From contig VMFK01000005.1 in the NCBI GenBank assembly GCA_007375995.1, positions 1 to 33,748 on the forward strand: a stretch of 33,748 bases of DNA, written 5' to 3'. Each line of letters starts with the position of its first letter. Position 1 is the first letter of the stretch. The notes below the pieces were generated by a model. The model made no database searches, was not told the DNA's origin, and was given only the letters and a program-made list of their open reading frames with translations. Positions 1 to 8,031 of the stretch are shown here, piece after piece. This DNA comes from Parcubacteria group bacterium Gr01-1014_56 (GTDB lineage: Bacteria > Patescibacteriota > Minisyncoccia > Phycocordibacterales > SBAW01). Position numbers and translations under genes: made by a program.

Positions 1-671
1 CTATCGGCTCACAAAAAATAATCGGTGTGTACCAGGGCGTTGTTGGTAACGCTACCTTACTTGCAGGAGACGGGGTCTTTAATTCTGCCACTTTGATACA
101 AGAAGACATGGTGGCTTTTGGCACTCCGCCACAGGACCAAGACTTCTTTGCTGTAGTTTGGGATTATAACTTGTTTGGTGCCTCAACGGGCGAGCTGGGT
201 ACAGCACTCTCAACTGGTACCGCTCTCCCTGCGGGCGCGGTACTCGGACAAAATTACTATGTGCTGACGTGGAAGTGGCAGGCGCCAGCGCCTCCACCAC
301 CAGCCCTTACGTTCGGCGGGTTCCTCCAACCAATCAATAACACCGGGCACGAAATTACAGAAAACACGAGTGTCTTTAAGGCAGGGAGTACCGTGCCGGT
401 AAAGTTTACGCTGCTTGATGCAAGCGGAGCAGTCGTGCAAGTTCCTGACGAGATACCGTGGGTAGTGCCTGTGCAAGGGCCGGCACTCAGTGCCCCCGTG
501 AGTGAGGCCGCCTACAGCGACCAGCCCTCAAGTGGGAGCGCCTACAGCTGGAATGGCGACCATTACCAGTACAATTGGAAGACGAGCAAAACGCAAAGCG
601 GCTATTGGTACTACCTGTATGTGCTCCCTGGAGACGGGAATGTCTACCAAACCATCGTTGGCTTACGATAA
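1..671 (+). CDS. Secreted protein with PxKF-type C-terminal domain (5' end outside window)
   Basis: The frame is open from base 3 and has no start in the window, so the N-terminus is missing. Residues up to about base 290 are a near copy of residues ~70-165 of the next gene (shared stretches such as GNATLLAGDGVFN and the VLGQNY/WKW ending). A proline linker follows, then a domain with GFLQPI, FKAGSTVPVKF and a tyrosine/tryptophan-rich end (YNWKTSK, YWYYLYV). The TVPVKF core resembles the PxKF domain known from secreted bacterial proteins. It is probably an extracellular or surface protein. The function is unknown. The next gene starts about 55 bases after its TAA stop on the same strand, so the two are tandem paralogs with exchanged C-terminal modules. 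Confidence 0.7.
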   Translation, partial: IGSQKIIGVYQGVVGNATLLAGDGVFNSATLIQEDMVAFGTPPQDQDFFAVVWDYNLFGASTGELGTALSTGTALPAGAVLGQNYYVLTWKWQAPAPPPPALTFGGFLQPINNTGHEITENTSVFKAGSTVPVKFTLLDASGAVVQVPDEIPWVVPVQGPALSAPVSEAAYSDQPSSGSAYSWNGDHYQYNWKTSKTQSGYWYYLYVLPGDGNVYQTIVGLR

Positions 672-726
672 CCTCGCCCTCTAGTCAATTGCACTGAGTT
701 TTGCTTTGTGGTTGTATGCTCGCATC

Positions 727-2877
727 ATGCGACGCACAGCCACCATACTCTTTTGCGCCCTGTGCTTCCTGCTTTCAGGCTCTGTGGCATCGGCTAACAC
801 TACTGTCCTCTCCAATGACCCCTCATATGCCTTAGCGCCCTTCTCCTTTTATTGCCAGCCATATAAGTACTCTTTTGAGAACAACAAACACTATGTCCCC
901 ACCGACGGCCCCTGTGCATTTTCTATGCCCAGCACTATCGGCTCACAAAAAATAATCGCCGTCTACCAGGGTGCGGTGGGTAACGCCACCCTACTTGCGG
1001 GAGACGGGGTATTTAACACTGCAACTCTGGTACAGGAAGATCTTGTTGCTTTTGGCGCGCCTGTACAGGATCAAGACTACTTTGCTGTGGTGTGGGACTA
1101 TGATTTGTTTGGCGGTTCAACTGGGGCATTGGGTCAGGCACTCGCAACTGGCACGGCTCTCCCCGTAGATGCGGTGCTCGGACAAAATTATTTTATTTTA
1201 CCGTGGAAGTGGGGTACAAAACCCCCGAGTGAGTACGAGCCGGTTGTTATTATCCCCGGCATCTTGGGCTCGTGGGAGAAAAACGGCGAGTGGGTTGTCG
1301 ACCCGATACTCCACACCTACGACAACTTAATAGACACGTTTCTTGCTAATGGATACGTAGAGAATCAAACGCTGTTTAGGTTTGGGTACAACTGGGAGGA
1401 GCCAAACGAGGTCAGTGCACACATGCTCGCAAACAAAATCCAGCAAATCAAACAAACCTGCGCCTGCTCGCATGTAGATATAGTCGCCCATTCGATGGGC
1501 GGTCTGGTTGCGCTCTACTACATAGAGAACAGCGAGTACCAAAACGACGTCGGCCAACTCTTTTTAGTGGCTACTCCCCTCTCCGGCGCACCCAAGGCTT
1601 ACAAAACTTGGGAAGGTGGTGAGGTTGATTTTGGGGAACCAATTCCAAATGCTTTTATGCAAACAAAGTTCTGGCTAGAGGCGCGCGGGAGTGGGTACGC
1701 AAGTGTTTTTGACTACATACGAAACAGACCGATTGAATCAATTCATGAGCTATTGCCTGTCTATAACAACTATCTCTCTACTGCCACCACAACACTCCAG
1801 TATCCAACAGGCTATCCAATTAATGGATTTTTAGAAACTATAATCGCAAAACTTAACCAGGTATATGGAAAGGTGCGTGTTAATACTATCCTTGCGGATA
1901 CTCTACTCAACACTACAATCAGTGGTTTTTTGATTGAACCCTCGACAGAATTACCAAAATGGGAGCATGGGAAGATAGTCGGGACCTTTTTCAGCGCTGG
2001 GGATGGTACAGTGCCACGCACAAGTATCGAAAATATTATTGGAGTTGCAGATAAAGAGTTTGATGGGGTAAATCATTTACAGGTTGTAGCAACGAGTTCC
2101 AGTTATATTTTCGAAAACCTAAACAACAACGGTCCCACAACAATTATTAACAAAACATATAGAGTCGTCACTTCTTTCCTTTATTTTAAACTCTTTTCTC
2201 CGATAGACATGCAAATCGTTGCTCCGGATGGTAAGCGGTTAGGTAAAGATTTCTCAACAAACACAGAGATTAATGAAATCCCAGATGCTTTTTATTCGGG
2301 CTTCAGCACTGGCAACGAATATGCCGTCATCGTTAACCCCATACCTGGAAACTACAGCCTTCAGACCATCGGCACGGGAAGCGGTGGTGCATACACCATC
2401 ATCACAGGCTACGGCGATAGTGCGACAACAACACAAGCAGAAATTACGAGTTCGACAACTCCCGCTCAAGTTATAAATCACACACTCGCTTTTTCTTCAA
2501 CTTCGACCGTTTTAACTCTCACAAAAGAAACTCCCCCACCCCCTCCACCTGTTGCTCTAACTCCCGACAGCTGTATCGGTGATATGACCAAGGCATATAA
2601 AAACAAGTGGATCACTAAAAAGGCTGTATATGAGGGGCTCGTATTTGACTGCAAGGCTCTTAGAGACCTCTTTAAGACAAGGGACAGTATAGAAAAGGTA
2701 CCTTTGGCTAACCGCACCAAAGCTCAAAAAGCTCTCCTCTCTGCTACTTATGAGGGTATCAAACGTGTCCTTGCACATATGGACCTGTTGGCAAAGGACA
2801 AGACTAATACACAAGACGCGGTATTATTAATCCACTCATATACAACATGGTTCAGAGATCACGAACTACATCAATAA
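727..2877 (+). CDS. Secreted lipase-like alpha/beta hydrolase with duplicated N-terminal domain
   Basis: The ATG at 727 gives a classic signal peptide (MRRTATILFCALCFLLSG..ASA), so I prefer it to the in-frame TTG at 706. Residues ~25-165 match the truncated gene before it. Then comes an alpha/beta-hydrolase domain: VVIIPGILGSW (oxyanion strand), the nucleophile elbow AHSMGG with Ser at about residue 256, a likely acid in GDGTVPRTS and a likely His in VNHLQVV. This is the arrangement of LCAT-like/lipase-type esterases, so an extracellular acyl-ester hydrolase is inferred. A beta-rich segment, a proline linker and a C-terminal helical segment (DSCIGDMTKAYKNKWITKKA onward) follow. The last region resembles small helical repeats seen at the ends of CPR secreted proteins. 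The substrate is unknown. Confidence 0.75.
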   Translation: MRRTATILFCALCFLLSGSVASANTTVLSNDPSYALAPFSFYCQPYKYSFENNKHYVPTDGPCAFSMPSTIGSQKIIAVYQGAVGNATLLAGDGVFNTATLVQEDLVAFGAPVQDQDYFAVVWDYDLFGGSTGALGQALATGTALPVDAVLGQNYFILPWKWGTKPPSEYEPVVIIPGILGSWEKNGEWVVDPILHTYDNLIDTFLANGYVENQTLFRFGYNWEEPNEVSAHMLANKIQQIKQTCACSHVDIVAHSMGGLVALYYIENSEYQNDVGQLFLVATPLSGAPKAYKTWEGGEVDFGEPIPNAFMQTKFWLEARGSGYASVFDYIRNRPIESIHELLPVYNNYLSTATTTLQYPTGYPINGFLETIIAKLNQVYGKVRVNTILADTLLNTTISGFLIEPSTELPKWEHGKIVGTFFSAGDGTVPRTSIENIIGVADKEFDGVNHLQVVATSSSYIFENLNNNGPTTIINKTYRVVTSFLYFKLFSPIDMQIVAPDGKRLGKDFSTNTEINEIPDAFYSGFSTGNEYAVIVNPIPGNYSLQTIGTGSGGAYTIITGYGDSATTTQAEITSSTTPAQVINHTLAFSSTSTVLTLTKETPPPPPPVALTPDSCIGDMTKAYKNKWITKKAVYEGLVFDCKALRDLFKTRDSIEKVPLANRTKAQKALLSATYEGIKRVLAHMDLLAKDKTNTQDAVLLIHSYTTWFRDHELHQ

Positions 2878-3260
2878 TTTTGGAAATTCTTTCTAGAATA
2901 CTCCTACTCGTGGTTGCGATAGGGATTGGGGCATTTTTCTTCCAAATCACCATTCATAATTTTGTGATGGAAACGTTGAAGTACCAATTGCCTTCAGGGT
3001 TTTTTGGATTTACTTTTGCTGATTGGAGTATCTCTTGGTTTATTTCGACGTCTTTCCTTGCTGGGGCTATCTTTGGAACGCTCGGGAAAAGAATAGACTA
3101 CATTTTCGTAATTACACTTTTTGTTCTTGCCTCTCTTGACTTCTTCTACACAGAAAATATGACTCCCCTTGTTTATTCAGGCCTTGTAGGAGCGACACTT
3201 ATAGGCAACGTGATTGGCTTCATTTTAAAACTCCTGCGGGCAAAATATTTTGCAAAGTAA
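2847..3260 (+). CDS. Small four-helix membrane protein
   Basis: A 137-residue protein with four hydrophobic segments: about residues 9-34, 48-75, 82-102 and 107-130. The lysine/arginine-rich C-terminus (KLLRAKYFAK) suggests it faces the cytoplasm. From the ATG it overlaps the hydrolase gene by 31 bases; an in-frame TTG at 2880 would remove the overlap. No family is recognised. The strand and overlap suggest co-transcription with the lipase-like gene. Confidence 0.6.
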   Translation: MVQRSRTTSIILEILSRILLLVVAIGIGAFFFQITIHNFVMETLKYQLPSGFFGFTFADWSISWFISTSFLAGAIFGTLGKRIDYIFVITLFVLASLDFFYTENMTPLVYSGLVGATLIGNVIGFILKLLRAKYFAK

Positions 3261-3308
3261 CTTTTCTCATCAAATTCCGCAAGGCTTTCCTGACACTCCT
3301 TGAAGTAA

Positions 3309-4322
3309 TTAAAAAGGTATATTATCATGATCAATCTCGAGATCATCGACTTTCCTTTTTTTAATCACCCACGGGGTAGCTTTGTTTACTTCATATGCAG
3401 AGAGGTAATTTGCTTTTAAGCTTTCCGGGTCTTGCTCAGCAATAAATACCTCAGGCATAGATAATATGATTAACTCCGCAATATTGATATTTTTTGACGC
3501 AATAAGTTTATATATGTTTGGTGTATCAACCGGAATAGTAGTACGGTCAGTGTGTCTTACGTCTGATATCTGATTTGAGAGCTCTTTTGAGTTTTTTACT
3601 GTCTCGCTTAACAGACTAGCTAGTTTTTTAACATTCGCTGAACCTGTCCATCTTTCTGCCACTTTTACACACAGTTTTTCTGCGTAATCTTTTGTTTTCT
3701 CTTTAGATTTAGGGCTGCTAAAAATTAACTGTAAAATTTCAGCTGAAGTTTTTGCTGATACTTCAAAATTTGGTTCTGTGACTCTTTGTTGCTGATAATA
3801 ATGATATATTTTTTGCTTTAACAATTTCTCCTTAACTATAGGAGCAATCGACCGCAGGCCTGAGCTTTCAGTATTAATGATCATAAAACTATGTAATGCA
3901 AATTTACAGTTTTCTTCTTTAAAAATTTTATTAAAACGCTCTACCAAATCTTCACGTTTTTCTTTCTGAGCAAAAATTAATACAAGTTCAATTAGATCAA
4001 ATACTTTGCTATCGCATTTCTTTTCCGTCTTTAGTTCCAAACTTTCAAAGTTTATAAATTCAGTAATGTCATACCCTGCCTCCATTAGGGTTAGTTCCTT
4101 TATTGGTAGTTCGTAAAAATAATACTCCTTTTTAACTTCATCATTGACGAGCAAAAATCTTTCCAGATATTTGTCTGTTTTAGAAATATATTTAATTAAT
4201 TGCAAAAGACGCTTTCTAACAGGGTCAGCTAGAAAAGAATCTTCTTCCCTCTCTGCTTGCCTTAGAAAAACTCCTTGATTTCTATAAAGTCTAACTTCGT
4301 TTCTTTTTGAATAAAGTTCCAT
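3309..4322 (-). CDS. Hypothetical protein, AT-rich, soluble and helical
   Basis: A 337-residue protein rich in Lys, Glu, Leu and Ile, with no signal peptide or membrane segment and no motif I can name. It reads as an all-helical soluble protein (for example RKRLLQLIKYISKTDKY and KTSAEILQLIFSSPKSKEK). Its DNA is clearly more AT-rich than the ribosomal genes in this window, which would fit an acquired gene. Its 5' side carries one copy of the 61-bp intergenic repeat that also precedes the gene at 5731-5940. It converges with the membrane protein gene at 2847-3260. Confidence 0.65.
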   Translation of the reverse strand: MELYSKRNEVRLYRNQGVFLRQAEREEDSFLADPVRKRLLQLIKYISKTDKYLERFLLVNDEVKKEYYFYELPIKELTLMEAGYDITEFINFESLELKTEKKCDSKVFDLIELVLIFAQKEKREDLVERFNKIFKEENCKFALHSFMIINTESSGLRSIAPIVKEKLLKQKIYHYYQQQRVTEPNFEVSAKTSAEILQLIFSSPKSKEKTKDYAEKLCVKVAERWTGSANVKKLASLLSETVKNSKELSNQISDVRHTDRTTIPVDTPNIYKLIASKNINIAELIILSMPEVFIAEQDPESLKANYLSAYEVNKATPWVIKKRKVDDLEIDHDNIPF

Positions 4323-4371
4323 GCTTTACTTTGTGATTTATAAGTTCTTTAGGGACTGGATCTATCTCAAA

Positions 4372-4432
4372 CTGGCTAGGTTCTTTGGATTCGGACTTAC
4401 CTTACATCTATAAAAGACTCTTGTCTATAAAA
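4372..4432 (-). repeat. 61-bp intergenic repeat, copy 1, with possible promoter
   Basis: An ungapped near-match to 5960-6020. Shared blocks on the minus strand are TTTTATAGACAA, GGTAAGT and TCCAAAGAACC. Both copies lie just upstream of a minus-strand gene. A minus-strand -35-like TAGACA (4422-4427) is followed after 17 bases by TAAGGT (4399-4404). It is either a duplicated promoter region or an interspersed repeat. Confidence 0.6.
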
Positions 4433-4444
4433 GAACCAGTAGGT

Positions 4445-4466
4445 AAGCTATTTTGCAAAATAGCTT
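4445..4466. terminator. Perfect 22-bp palindrome after the HIT gene
   Basis: Two 10-base arms (AAGCTATTTT and AAAATAGCTT) surround a GC centre. It lies 12 bases beyond the stop of the minus-strand HIT gene. The good T-run lies on the plus strand (TCTCTTTTTATTT), so it is a hairpin whose terminator role on the minus strand is uncertain. Confidence 0.5.
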
Positions 4467-4477
4467 AGTATCTCTTT

Positions 4478-4927
4478 TTATTTCAAACCCTTTTTGATTT
4501 TTTCAATCAATTCTTCTTTCTCCTGTTTTGAGTATTCAATGGTCTGATCTTTTCTTAGGTATTTGAAGTCCCACATCATTTCTTCGTTTGGGATCGGCAC
4601 TACATGAAAGTGTAAGTGCTCTACCGCAAGCCCACTGCTAATAATCGCAATGCGGAACGGGTTAAAAATGTTTCTAAGTACTGTGTCTAATTTTCGAACT
4701 AGGAGTATCAACTCCTTACTTTGTGTCTCGCTCAGTTCAGAAAGGCTTTTGACATGCTTCTTTGGAGCACAAATCAGGTGTCCTGGCACAGCGGAGAAAG
4801 CGTCTAAAACTACAACAAAATCAGAGTCTTCAAACAAAACAGTAGCAGTGGACAAATCACAAAGAAAACACTTCTGTTTTTTCAACCCCTCCACAAAAGT
4901 TCGGTTATTTCTGGTTACTTTCTTCAT
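4478..4927 (-). CDS. HIT-family nucleotide hydrolase/transferase
   Basis: A 149-residue protein with the histidine triad HLHFHVV at residues 104-110, preceded by the usual GLAVEHLH context, and a CxxC pair (C20, C23) typical of zinc-binding HIT proteins. The PGHLICAPKKHV segment (48-59) is also standard. HIT proteins hydrolyse nucleoside phosphoramidates or dinucleoside polyphosphates; the substrate here is not fixed. It is 24 bases upstream of the cupin gene stop and part of a run of small nucleotide-related genes on the same strand. Confidence 0.88.
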   Translation of the reverse strand: MKKVTRNNRTFVEGLKKQKCFLCDLSTATVLFEDSDFVVVLDAFSAVPGHLICAPKKHVKSLSELSETQSKELILLVRKLDTVLRNIFNPFRIAIISSGLAVEHLHFHVVPIPNEEMMWDFKYLRKDQTIEYSKQEKEELIEKIKKGLK

Positions 4928-4951
4928 ACTCTAATACTCCTCTCTGCACGC

Positions 4952-5233
4952 CTAATGTTTTTCGGCCACAATGCACCGACAACCCTTTGAACCTACTTTT
5001 GCTTCGTGAGGTTGATGCCGCGGTATTACTACTTCGCTCCCGCTTTTATAAAGCGTGTTGGATAGAAAGCTATCAACCGCTGTTCTTATTTGGATTTCAC
5101 CAGTAATAATTACGAGTTTAGTATCAAAATCATGCTTGTGCTCTTCATCAAATTCTCCAGGCTCCGCGTCCCATACATATACTTTTTGATACCCTTCGGA
5201 CTTTAATTTTTCTATGATCTCCTGTTCTTTCAT
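4952..5233 (-). CDS. Small cupin-domain protein
   Basis: A 93-residue single cupin barrel. Metal-type residues appear in order: a first motif around EFDEEHKHDFDTKLVIITGEI and a second around VVIPRHQPHEAKV. I chose the ATG at 5233 (MKEQEIIEKL) over the upstream one at 5260, because the longer form would overlap the Nudix gene by 20 bases. The function cannot be told from the fold alone; single-domain cupins may be sugar isomerases, sensors or dioxygenase-like proteins. It follows the Nudix gene by 7 bases and is probably in the same transcript. Confidence 0.75.
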   Translation of the reverse strand: MKEQEIIEKLKSEGYQKVYVWDAEPGEFDEEHKHDFDTKLVIITGEIQIRTAVDSFLSNTLYKSGSEVVIPRHQPHEAKVGSKGCRCIVAEKH

Positions 5234-5240
5234 ATGATGA

Positions 5241-5711
5241 TTATTCTTTCCACTCCTCAATCTTCCATTTGTCGAAGCTGTTCCCCTCTTTATTAAAATA
5301 AAATTCCGCTTTAAACTTCTTTCCTTCTAGTACAAGCGGGAGCCAATATTTGTCGTCTACCCACATTAACTCATAGGGGACATTTTCGAATAAGTACCAC
5401 TCGGGCTTCATCTCCTCTGTCTCCGTGGGCTCCCCCTCCCACTTTTTAGTAAGAAAGATATGACACTCCTGGTCCCACTCAGGTTTATCATAAAAATGGA
5501 AGTCGATGATGCCTACCTTTTCTAAATCTTGTTTTTCTATCTTTACTCCTATTTCCTCTTCTGTTTCCCGAACAATTGCATCTTGGGGTGTCTCAGCGCT
5601 GTGGAGCTTCCCCCCGACACCATTCCATTTGTCCTTACCAAAACCTCTCTTCTTCATTGCAAGTAGTATCTTGTCGCCATCTATTAAAAAGTTGAGCGTG
5701 GTTATAGTCAT
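5241..5711 (-). CDS. MTH1-like Nudix hydrolase (oxidised purine dNTP diphosphatase)
   Basis: A 156-residue Nudix protein. The box runs from G34 to V56 (G34, E40, R48, E49, E52, E53, G55). The region EMKPEWYLFENVPYELMWVDD and the following YWLPLVLEGKKF closely match human MTH1, and W117, D119 and D120 fall at the same numbers as the MTH1 residues that recognise oxidised purines. Human MTH1 is also 156 residues long. It likely removes 8-oxo-dGTP and related nucleotides. It starts from an ATG and is followed by the cupin and HIT genes on the same strand. Confidence 0.88.
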   Translation of the reverse strand: MTITTLNFLIDGDKILLAMKKRGFGKDKWNGVGGKLHSAETPQDAIVRETEEEIGVKIEKQDLEKVGIIDFHFYDKPEWDQECHIFLTKKWEGEPTETEEMKPEWYLFENVPYELMWVDDKYWLPLVLEGKKFKAEFYFNKEGNSFDKWKIEEWKE

Positions 5712-5730
5712 AAAATATCTTTGGACTTAT

Positions 5731-5940
5731 TTATCCCAGCATATAGATTAAAAGACTTAGAAAAGCTATGCCCCAGAATAACGTCCAAAATGTCTGGTAC
5801 TTTAGACCGGACCATTCTGGCCAAAAATTAATTTTTCTTTTCAGGAAGAACTGCTCAACTCCAAAAAAGTAAATCAGGTGGATGAGTAGGTCATACCCTA
5901 TCATCCCGAGAACAATGTAAAGAAAAAAATCTTGTCTCAT
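5731..5940 (-). CDS. Small two-helix membrane protein
   Basis: A 69-residue protein from the ATG at 5940 (MRQDFFLYIVLG), with hydrophobic segments at about residues 6-27 and 50-68 and a basic loop (LKRKINFWPEW) between them. A longer frame exists to 5991, but that extension is encoded in the 61-bp intergenic repeat region and is unlikely to be translated. No family is recognised. It lies 19 bases upstream of the Nudix gene and probably shares its transcript. Confidence 0.55.
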   Translation of the reverse strand: MRQDFFLYIVLGMIGYDLLIHLIYFFGVEQFFLKRKINFWPEWSGLKYQTFWTLFWGIAFLSLLIYMLG

Positions 5941-5959
5941 TTTTATACAGTATAACTTG

Positions 5960-6020
5960 CTAGCTGGGTTCTTTGGAGTCGCACTTACCATATACCTACA
6001 AAAGGTAGTTGTCTATAAAA
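5960..6020 (-). repeat. 61-bp intergenic repeat, copy 2, with possible promoter
   Basis: The partner of 4372-4432. The minus strand carries TAGACA (6010-6015), a 17-base spacer and TATGGT (5987-5992), a plausible promoter for the small membrane protein and the Nudix-cupin-HIT genes after it. The conserved downstream part (TCCAAAGAACC) has no explanation as a core promoter. Confidence 0.6.
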
Positions 6021-6026
6021 AGATGC

Positions 6027-6053
6027 GGGCGGGGGCAGTAGATGCTCCCGCCC
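6027..6053 (-). terminator. Rho-independent terminator of the gene at 6078-6473
   Basis: An 11-bp GC-rich stem (GGGCGGGAGCA paired with TGCCCCCGCCC, one G-T wobble) with a 5-base loop. On the minus strand it is followed after four bases by TTTTT. It sits 25 bases past the stop of the hypothetical gene. The plus strand also has TTTTATTTT after the stem, so it may work both ways. Confidence 0.75.
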
Positions 6054-6077
6054 TTTTATTTTGCTGTTGTTTGCAGT

Positions 6078-6473
6078 TTAGTTGGAGGTGATCTTCGAAA
6101 CCTCAACACCGCGGGCTTGGTTGGGATCAAGATATTCGCCACTGTACTGCCCATCGCCCAAAGGCCTGAAAGTTATCGCGTAGGGCATGTCATCCGGCCC
6201 AACGTGCTCTCTGCCATCGGCGAGGATAAACTCGCACTCAATAGTCTTGCCGTTGTCGTTGATTATATAGGCTTCGAAGACTGCCCCCGAAAACGTGCCG
6301 AGTCTGCCTTCCTTCTTGTACTTTGCAACACCTTTACAAAGCGGATGTTTGAATTCTATCCGAGCTGCACCGCGGTAAGAGCGCAGATATGCAGCCGCCA
6401 CTTCCTCCAGCACCAGTATTTGATGCCCTGAAATAGTTGGACCTGTTGAGTTAACAATCACGCTGCCCCACAT
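6078..6473 (-). CDS. Hypothetical 131-residue protein with strong Shine-Dalgarno
   Basis: I chose the ATG at 6473 (MWGSVIVNSTGPT) because GGGAGG stands 7 bases upstream; a longer frame to 6551 would run through the promoter. The protein is soluble, with mixed alpha/beta character (ISGHQILVLEEVAAAYL, FEAYIINDNGKTIECEFILADG). No family is recognised. It forms a single-gene unit with its own promoter (6520-6547), a small hairpin in the leader (6490-6505, TGGCG paired with CGCCA) and a strong terminator. The Shine-Dalgarno and unit structure differ from the ribosomal genes here. Confidence 0.65.
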   Translation of the reverse strand: MWGSVIVNSTGPTISGHQILVLEEVAAAYLRSYRGAARIEFKHPLCKGVAKYKKEGRLGTFSGAVFEAYIINDNGKTIECEFILADGREHVGPDDMPYAITFRPLGDGQYSGEYLDPNQARGVEVSKITSN

Positions 6474-6519
6474 TTGGAGCCTCCCTTTCTGGCGAATATA
6501 CGCCAATGAGCCAAAGCGC

Positions 6520-6547
6520 ACTATACAATTTCTATACAAAACCGCAA
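6520..6547 (-). promoter_or_regulatory. Promoter of the gene at 6078-6473
   Basis: On the minus strand, TTGCGG (6542-6547) and TATAGT (6520-6525) with a 16-base spacer. Transcription would begin near 6513 and give a leader of about 40 bases with a small hairpin and GGGAGG. Confidence 0.5.
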
Positions 6548-6558
6548 TCAATACTTTT

Positions 6559-6577
6559 ACCGAGGTTGAACCTCGGT
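6559..6577. repeat. Palindrome of the AGGT(T/C)GAACCT family
   Basis: Arms ACCGAGG and CCTCGGT with loop TTGAA. It lies just past the stop of the minus-strand hydrolase gene at 6589. The core resembles palindromes at 9606-9628 and 11187-11230. The T-run follows on the plus strand only. Confidence 0.5.
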
Positions 6578-6588
6578 ATTTTTAGATC

Positions 6589-7206
6589 CTACAACCCCTT
6601 AGTCTCCTTTTTAATCATCCTGACGATTTCTGGAAATTTGGATATATTAAAGTGTCCATTTTTACTCTTGTATACAACGATGTGCGCATTTTTTAACTTC
6701 CGTCTGTATTTTTCAGCATGAGCAACCGGCACAACATCGTCATCTTTTGAAAACAGCAGGTGGAGATTCTTGGAGTTTTTCTCAAGTAGAGATAAGTCGG
6801 TTTTAAGCTTAAAACCACCAACTAAGTCCTCTTCAGGTAGGGTATCATCAAAAGGTGCGCAAACTAGATATACCGACAGTGCTTTTTTAGGTAATTTTTT
6901 TTCAGAGAGATATTTTGCGAGAAAAATTCCACCAAGGGAGGAACCAATCAAAATAAAATCATTCTTTAAAAGAGGAGTGTACCTCTCGAAGAAGATTTTC
7001 CAGTCTGCATATTTTGCGTTGTCCTGCAGGGGCATACGAGGCCTGATGATTTCAAAATTTTTACTTAATTTCTCTTCGAGGTCAGCCTCCCAGTATGGCT
7101 TTTTCTTAGTTGTGACCTTTTTAGTTTTCAGATGGTGCAAATAATCCTTCCGGTTCTTGAAGGTCATACCGCCATGGACCATGAATATCTGAACCTTCTT
7201 TTTCAT
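6589..7206 (-). CDS. Small alpha/beta hydrolase (RBBP9/YdeN-like)
   Basis: A 205-residue protein. VQIFMVHGG near the N-terminus is the oxyanion strand; IGSSLGG gives the nucleophile Ser at residue 90; the acid is in LFSKDDDVVP and the catalytic His in SKNGHFN. The short length and the SKDDDVVP/GHFN ending match the small serine-hydrolase (YdeN/RBBP9) group. It likely acts in the cytoplasm on an unknown ester. It is 4 bases downstream of the rRNA methyltransferase gene and probably co-transcribed. Confidence 0.8.
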   Translation of the reverse strand: MKKKVQIFMVHGGMTFKNRKDYLHHLKTKKVTTKKKPYWEADLEEKLSKNFEIIRPRMPLQDNAKYADWKIFFERYTPLLKNDFILIGSSLGGIFLAKYLSEKKLPKKALSVYLVCAPFDDTLPEEDLVGGFKLKTDLSLLEKNSKNLHLLFSKDDDVVPVAHAEKYRRKLKNAHIVVYKSKNGHFNISKFPEIVRMIKKETKGL

Positions 7207-7210
7207 ATAT

Positions 7211-7966
7211 TTATTTTTGCTTTAGGGCTTCGGGGTGTTTGGCGCTCCAGGCAAAGAGGGTTATTGCCGCTGCTGCGGCAACATTGAGAGACTCGCACTT
7301 GGGGTTGAGGGGGATCGAGAGCACTGTGTCGCAAAGTGCGCGCAAGTGTCCGGGGATACCTTCGCCCTCGTTCCCTAGGATAAACACGCTCGGCGTATCA
7401 AAAGATTCTCCGGCGATTGACTTCGCTCCCTCCCCCGCCAAACCGTAGATTTTAAAGCCGCGCTTTTTAAGGTCGCTAATTGTTTGCTGCAGCTTGGTGA
7501 CAGAGACAAGCGGGACTCTAAACGCCATCCCCGCCGAGACTTTTATTACTGCCCCGCTCACCGGCGCTTGGTTCTGCTCTGGCATGAGTACGCCCCCCGC
7601 ACCAAACCCGGCCGCAGTGCGGATAATCGCACCAACATTGTGCGGGTCTACAACACCGCTGAGGAGTACGAGCGAGGTGTGCGGCACAACTGAAAGTTGC
7701 TCGATAAACTTTTCATACGGCACGACAAGCTCGCTTAGCAAAATTTGCGCGACCACGCCTTGGTGCGAGGCGCCGCTCTTCATGTCTGCTTTTGCTTGAC
7801 CCTCGGAGAGCTGGCCCACCGCGATACCTGAGCTCAAAATAAGTTTACGCAAAGCAGGGTCGACTGCTTTCGGGTCGAAAAAGATTTTATTTATCGCCTT
7901 GGGCGCAAATTGAAGCGCCTCTTCAAGCGCGTGTTTGCCATATATATAAACTTTATTGAGCTTCAT
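7211..7966 (-). CDS. rlmB: TrmH/SpoU-family rRNA 2'-O-methyltransferase, RlmB-like
   Basis: A 251-residue SPOUT enzyme. The N-terminal substrate-binding domain (VYIYGKHALEEAL, residues 6-18) is the L30e-like fold of RlmB/TrmH. The knot carries the three SpoU motifs: DPHNVGAIIRTAAGFG, FILGNEGEGIP and SIPLNPKCESLNVAAAAAI. It transfers a methyl group from S-adenosylmethionine to a ribose 2'-OH; position G2251 of 23S rRNA is the usual target of RlmB, but other TrmH-family targets cannot be excluded. It starts from an ATG. Confidence 0.85.
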   Translation of the reverse strand: MKLNKVYIYGKHALEEALQFAPKAINKIFFDPKAVDPALRKLILSSGIAVGQLSEGQAKADMKSGASHQGVVAQILLSELVVPYEKFIEQLSVVPHTSLVLLSGVVDPHNVGAIIRTAAGFGAGGVLMPEQNQAPVSGAVIKVSAGMAFRVPLVSVTKLQQTISDLKKRGFKIYGLAGEGAKSIAGESFDTPSVFILGNEGEGIPGHLRALCDTVLSIPLNPKCESLNVAAAAAITLFAWSAKHPEALKQK

Positions 7967-8031
7967 TGAGCTTACCGTACCAGATACAAAGTATTTTAGC
8001 GAAGGGGTGGCTGTATAACCCCACCCGAGGA

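Noticed and set aside
5941..5991. 17-residue extension of the small membrane protein at 5731-5940
   Set aside because: The extension is read from the 61-bp repeat region and the putative promoter; the ATG at 5940 gives a normal membrane-protein start.
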